64,000 nt of DNA from an unicellular cyanobacterium SU3. GTDB lineage: Bacteria > Cyanobacteriota > Cyanobacteriia > Cyanobacteriales > Microcystaceae. How positions within the stretch are numbered: position 1 is the stretch's first letter; every line of letters starts with the position of its first letter. The notes beneath the pieces were generated by a model. That model was given only the letters and a program-made list of their open reading frames with translations. It was not told the DNA's origin and did no database searches. A program made the position numbers and the translations under genes. The stretch spans positions 26,314 to 90,313 of the forward strand of contig NETF01000037.1 in NCBI GenBank assembly GCA_002172675.1, written 5' to 3'. Of this stretch, positions 63,688-64,000 are shown piece by piece.

Positions 63688-63920
63688 TCACCAGGGTGGA
63701 TGTTTAACTTCCTGTTCATCCACTTGGGGGACAAAAAAATAATGAGCGGCTGGTAAAGGGAAAGGCTCAAATAAACTAACATCAATACGAGCGAGTTCCT
63801 CCACTTACTGCTCCTTCTCCACCAGTTGTTGGGTTGGAAATAGGATTAATATTTTCGCCGACATCCTCAATTAGGGTTTGCTGAATAAAAGCTAAACCCT
63901 CATTATTAAAAGGTTACACT
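63688..63920 (-). pseudogene. Overlapping coding fragments, probably one broken gene
   Basis: On the minus strand one frame reads NNEGLAFIQQTLIEDVGENI and ends GGEGAVSGGTRSY with a stop near 63788. A second, starting in another frame within the same bases, reads ELARIDVSLFEPFPLPAAHY and ends QVDEQEVKHPPW at 63688. Joined by a frame change near 63790 they look like the C-terminus of one protein. The first part resembles the ends of COP23-like proteins, but I cannot name the family. Confidence 0.4.
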
Positions 63921-64000
63921 TATACTCGATGAGGAAAAAAGATCAGCTAGTGCAGCTAAAAACCGCTAAAATTGGTAGAAAGACCTCGCAGTTGTTAGAC

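Noticed and set aside
16231..64000. tRNA or other structural RNA genes in the long gaps
   Set aside because: I looked for cloverleaf patterns and known small RNAs in all gaps above 200 bp and found none that hold up.

Overview
The window is about 64 kb of AT-rich cyanobacterial chromosome. Supporting signs are many GCGATCGC (HIP1) palindromes; an NtcA gene; cyanobacterium-specific families (DUF1802, DUF3122, DUF3084, HpsJ, Asr1405/Asl0597, COP23, PAP/fibrillin, a DUF697 protein); IspD and IspF of the MEP isoprenoid pathway; and the long ribosomal-protein block, which lacks rpsJ, rpsN and rpmD as in other cyanobacteria. Base composition, repeat types and the many decayed genes suggest a unicellular Crocosphaera/Cyanothece-type organism. 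That last point is inference.

Layout. 1-6.7 kb: ispD (cut by the window edge), a DUF1802 protein, an overlapping sugar-nucleotide pair resembling hddC-hddA followed by a serine-recombinase-like protein with a degraded catalytic domain, a cation diffusion facilitator, a NIL-ferredoxin protein and a TxlA/HCF164-like thioredoxin. 6.7-12.9 kb: glycerol kinase, an Rpn-family nuclease, a TetR regulator, a YbjN protein, a CocE-type hydrolase and a DUF3122 protein. 12.9-15.4 kb is a decay zone: an ETHE1-like pseudogene with a large internal deletion, and an alcohol-dehydrogenase pseudogene split by an IS66-family element that has a perfect 8-bp target duplication and itself carries a 45-bp palindromic insert. 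15.5-31.1 kb: PAP/fibrillin, a remnant CRISPR-like locus, a TldD-like protease, an FHA protein, pgl, hpsJ-like, fabI, ntcA, DUF3084, YqgF, a sulfotransferase, a pentapeptide protein, a dead HEPN-MNT pair, 2TM, DUF697 and MFS proteins. 31.1-40.4 kb: a STAS protein, a large radical-SAM/DUF2344 fusion, a relBE-like pair with a dead toxin, ispF, a [2Fe-2S] protein, a Dps-like ferritin, an RlpA-like protein, a TPR lipoprotein, an HMA protein and VOC proteins.

40.5-58.4 kb, all on the minus strand, is the S10-spc-alpha block: rplC-rplD-rplW-rplB-rpsS-rplV-rpsC-rplP-rpmC-rpsQ-rplN-rplX-rplE-rpsH-rplF-rplR-rpsE-rplO-secY-adk-infA-rpmJ-rpsM-rpsK-rpoA-rplQ-truA-rplM-rpsI-rpmE-prfA. It starts from a candidate promoter near 58.16 kb through a structured leader of roughly 285 nt. 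A terminator hairpin lies between rpmE and prfA. 58.4-64 kb: a DUF29 protein, an M16 protease, a fructosamine-kinase-like protein, a vapBC pair with both genes broken, a COP23-like secreted protein, a small membrane protein and gene fragments.

The main theme outside the housekeeping genes is decay of mobile and addiction genes. Three toxin-antitoxin-like loci (HEPN-MNT, relBE-like, vapBC) are inactivated by visible nonsense or frameshift changes, an Rpn nuclease has lost its N-terminus to a stop codon, a recombinase has lost catalytic motifs, and a CRISPR-like locus is reduced to one good repeat and one degenerate repeat. I did not find an intact, clearly undescribed multi-gene system. The best leads are the recombinase-like protein with a changed active site, the CRISPR-like remnant, and the small palindrome inside the IS66 transposase.
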